From: Acidobacteriota bacterium
GTDB taxonomy: Bacteria; Acidobacteriota; Holophagae; Thermotomaculales; Thermotomaculaceae
Direction of reading: 5' to 3'
DNA length: 24,296 bases
Assembly: GCA_003650445.1 (NCBI GenBank)
Contig: QMQE01000014.1
Location: forward strand, 1 to 24,296
The notes under the pieces were generated by a model. That model did no database searches. It was not told where the DNA came from and worked only from the letters and a program-made list of their open reading frames with translations. The position numbers and the translations under genes are program-made. Shown one piece after another: positions 23,153 to 24,296 of the stretch (within the stretch, counting starts at the first letter, position 1; each line of letters begins with the position of its first letter).

Positions 23153-23891
23153 CTTTGTCTCCTTTCTGCTCTTCTTCCCGCACGGATGTCAGAGCTGATG
23201 CGATTAGTCCAGTTGGAATTGCCACAATGCCGATTCCTATCGTCAGGACGACAAAGGTGAATATCTTGCCTCCAGTCGTAATAGGAACTGCATCACCATA
23301 TCCAACCGTCGTTAAGGTTGAAATAGCCCACCACAGGCTATGAAATACACTGCTGAAAACCTCCGGTTGTACTTCGTCTTCAAAATAATATATTCCAACT
23401 GCCGATAAATAAAGAACCATACCTGCTATCACAGAAAATATTATCAGCGCTTCCTGTGCCAACACAAATGCACGTTTCATACGTTGAATTGCCTTGCTAT
23501 AGCGAGCAAGCTTAAGTACACGAAGTACACGTAGTAATCGAAAAACACGAATAGCCCTGAGATCCATTCCTCTTGCAACGTAGAAGGGTATTATTGCCAG
23601 AAGGTCAATCAATCCATAGAAACTGAAAATGAAATGAAGCTTCTGATCTGCCACCAGGATACGCAACGCATACTCAAGTGTAAACACGATGACAACAAAC
23701 ACTTCTGACCACCAGAGGAAGGCTTCTGTATTGGAGGATAATGTTGGAATGGTTTCAATGGAAAAAGTTATCAGCGAGTACAGAATCAAAAGTTGGATAA
23801 CAATATCAAAACAGCGGCCCAGTCGGGTATCCGTATTCTCAACTATGCCTTTGATTTTAGTAAACAGAGACGTGTTCATATTTTTTGACAT
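23139..23891 (-). CDS. Voltage-gated potassium channel (Kv-type, six transmembrane)
   Basis: 250 aa. S1 near 29-48, S2 near 60-80, S3 near 86-105 and S4 near 110-132 with regularly spaced arginines (LRAIRVFRLLRVLRVLKLAR). S5 follows, then the pore helix FHSLWWAISTLTTVGYGD (183-200) with the K+ selectivity filter TVGYGD (195-200), and S6 ends near 235. The short C-terminus has no RCK or cyclic-nucleotide domain, so gating is presumably by voltage alone or by the co-encoded zinc-finger protein. ATG 23891 was used; another Met lies four codons in. A TTGCAT-N17-TACAGT promoter lies upstream. Confidence 0.93.
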   Translation of the reverse strand: MSKNMNTSLFTKIKGIVENTDTRLGRCFDIVIQLLILYSLITFSIETIPTLSSNTEAFLWWSEVFVVIVFTLEYALRILVADQKLHFIFSFYGLIDLLAIIPFYVARGMDLRAIRVFRLLRVLRVLKLARYSKAIQRMKRAFVLAQEALIIFSVIAGMVLYLSAVGIYYFEDEVQPEVFSSVFHSLWWAISTLTTVGYGDAVPITTGGKIFTFVVLTIGIGIVAIPTGLIASALTSVREEEQKGDKDGNM

Positions 23892-24296
23892 TTTCCCAGG
23901 CTTTGAAATTATTCTTTAATACTGTACAACTTTATTGTTGTTAATGCAATGCTCTATTATAGATTTCTATTTTCATACAATTATTGAATACATGGAAAGA
24001 AATTTTGGGCCGGGACTCACGGCTTTTCCGCTTCTCTCTGACCAAGTAAAACCATCACAAGGTATGCAACTTGTCTGATGACCACAATAGGTCCGGGAGA
24101 ATACTAAAAAGATAGGCTCTAACGGACAGTGTAGAATGGGTATAGGCTGAAATCGAGAGTGGAAAAGGATAGGTATGAAAATAATGAGTTTTTCCTACAA
24201 TTCCCTGATTTCTCTTCCATCTGACACTTGGCGGGGCGCACAGTGGCCCGTTCCTGGCATTCAATGGGAGTGGTTGTGTTATTCTTCGATGAAACG
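23892..24296. other. Upstream region of K+ channel gene; no gene seen
   Basis: The first 110 bases are AT-rich and hold promoter elements for the minus-strand channel operon. From 24001 onward no frame looks coding; one 69-codon minus frame lacks a recognisable protein and a ribosome-binding site. I see no repeats, tRNA or terminator here. Confidence 0.5.
23921..23949 (-). promoter_or_regulatory. Predicted sigma-70 promoter of the K+ channel operon
   Basis: On the minus strand TTGCAT (23949-23944), 17 bp, then TACAGT (23926-23921), about 30 bases upstream of the ATG at 23891. An exact TATAAT occurs further upstream at 23961-23956 but lacks a good -35 partner. Confidence 0.45.

Noticed and set aside
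24055..24264. 69-codon minus-strand frame at the right edge
   Set aside because: No family resemblance, no ribosome-binding site, and no supportive neighbour.
1..24296. tRNA, rRNA, riboswitch or complete insertion sequence
   Set aside because: Intergenic gaps were inspected by eye; none shows a cloverleaf, conserved rRNA text or an intact transposase. Covariance searches would be needed for certainty.

Overview
The window looks like a chromosomal segment of a Gram-negative, probably anaerobic or facultative bacterium. It has type IV pilus genes (a prepilin and a PilT-type retraction ATPase), ftsE-ftsX, a transketolase encoded as two separate halves, a MaeB-type malic enzyme with a phosphotransacetylase tail, and a giant activator of radical acyl-CoA dehydratases. 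There is no rRNA, tRNA or marker protein that fixes the phylum. The mix would suit Acidobacteriota/Aminicenantota-like or deltaproteobacterial lineages, but that is a guess. At least three genes are best read with TTG starts.

Layout. 1-706 has no convincing gene: a GC-rich stretch, then short repeats (five GGGGTA units, a 46-bp hairpin unit in two copies, CATCACY heptamers). 707-4701 (minus) holds a DUF3999/DUF2339 membrane-protein pair and, upstream of it, a type IV prepilin whose 5' region carries two dyads. 4908-8826 (minus) is a compact operon transcribed as tktN-udk-tktC-ftsE-ftsX, with genes overlapping or separated by 4 bp. It diverges from maeB (9017-11263, plus), and facing promoters lie between the two. 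maeB is followed by a clear terminator. Then comes a pilus-motor operon: a cNMP-binding/FHA protein, a 146-aa unknown and a PilT with an extra N-terminal domain (11329-13839).

From 13860 the region becomes more accessory. A broken REP-associated (Y1/HUH) transposase remnant is followed by a TetR regulator with a palindromic operator on its own promoter. TetR leads an operon with a PF06541-like membrane domain fused to an HD domain and a 1502-aa tandem BadF/HgdC-type activase. Downstream lie a multiply frameshifted helical-protein gene and a patatin-like lipase. A short element bounded by inverted repeats and carrying the two ends of another REP-associated transposase (22041-22260) separates these from a minus-strand pair at 22322-23891: a voltage-gated K+ channel and a zinc-finger/PH-like protein. 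The last 400 bases show only promoter-like sequence.

The best candidates for something not well described are the TetR / membrane-HD fusion / activase / helical protein / patatin cluster, the cNMP-FHA + unknown + extended PilT operon, the K+ channel/zinc-finger pair, and the internally deleted transposase element.
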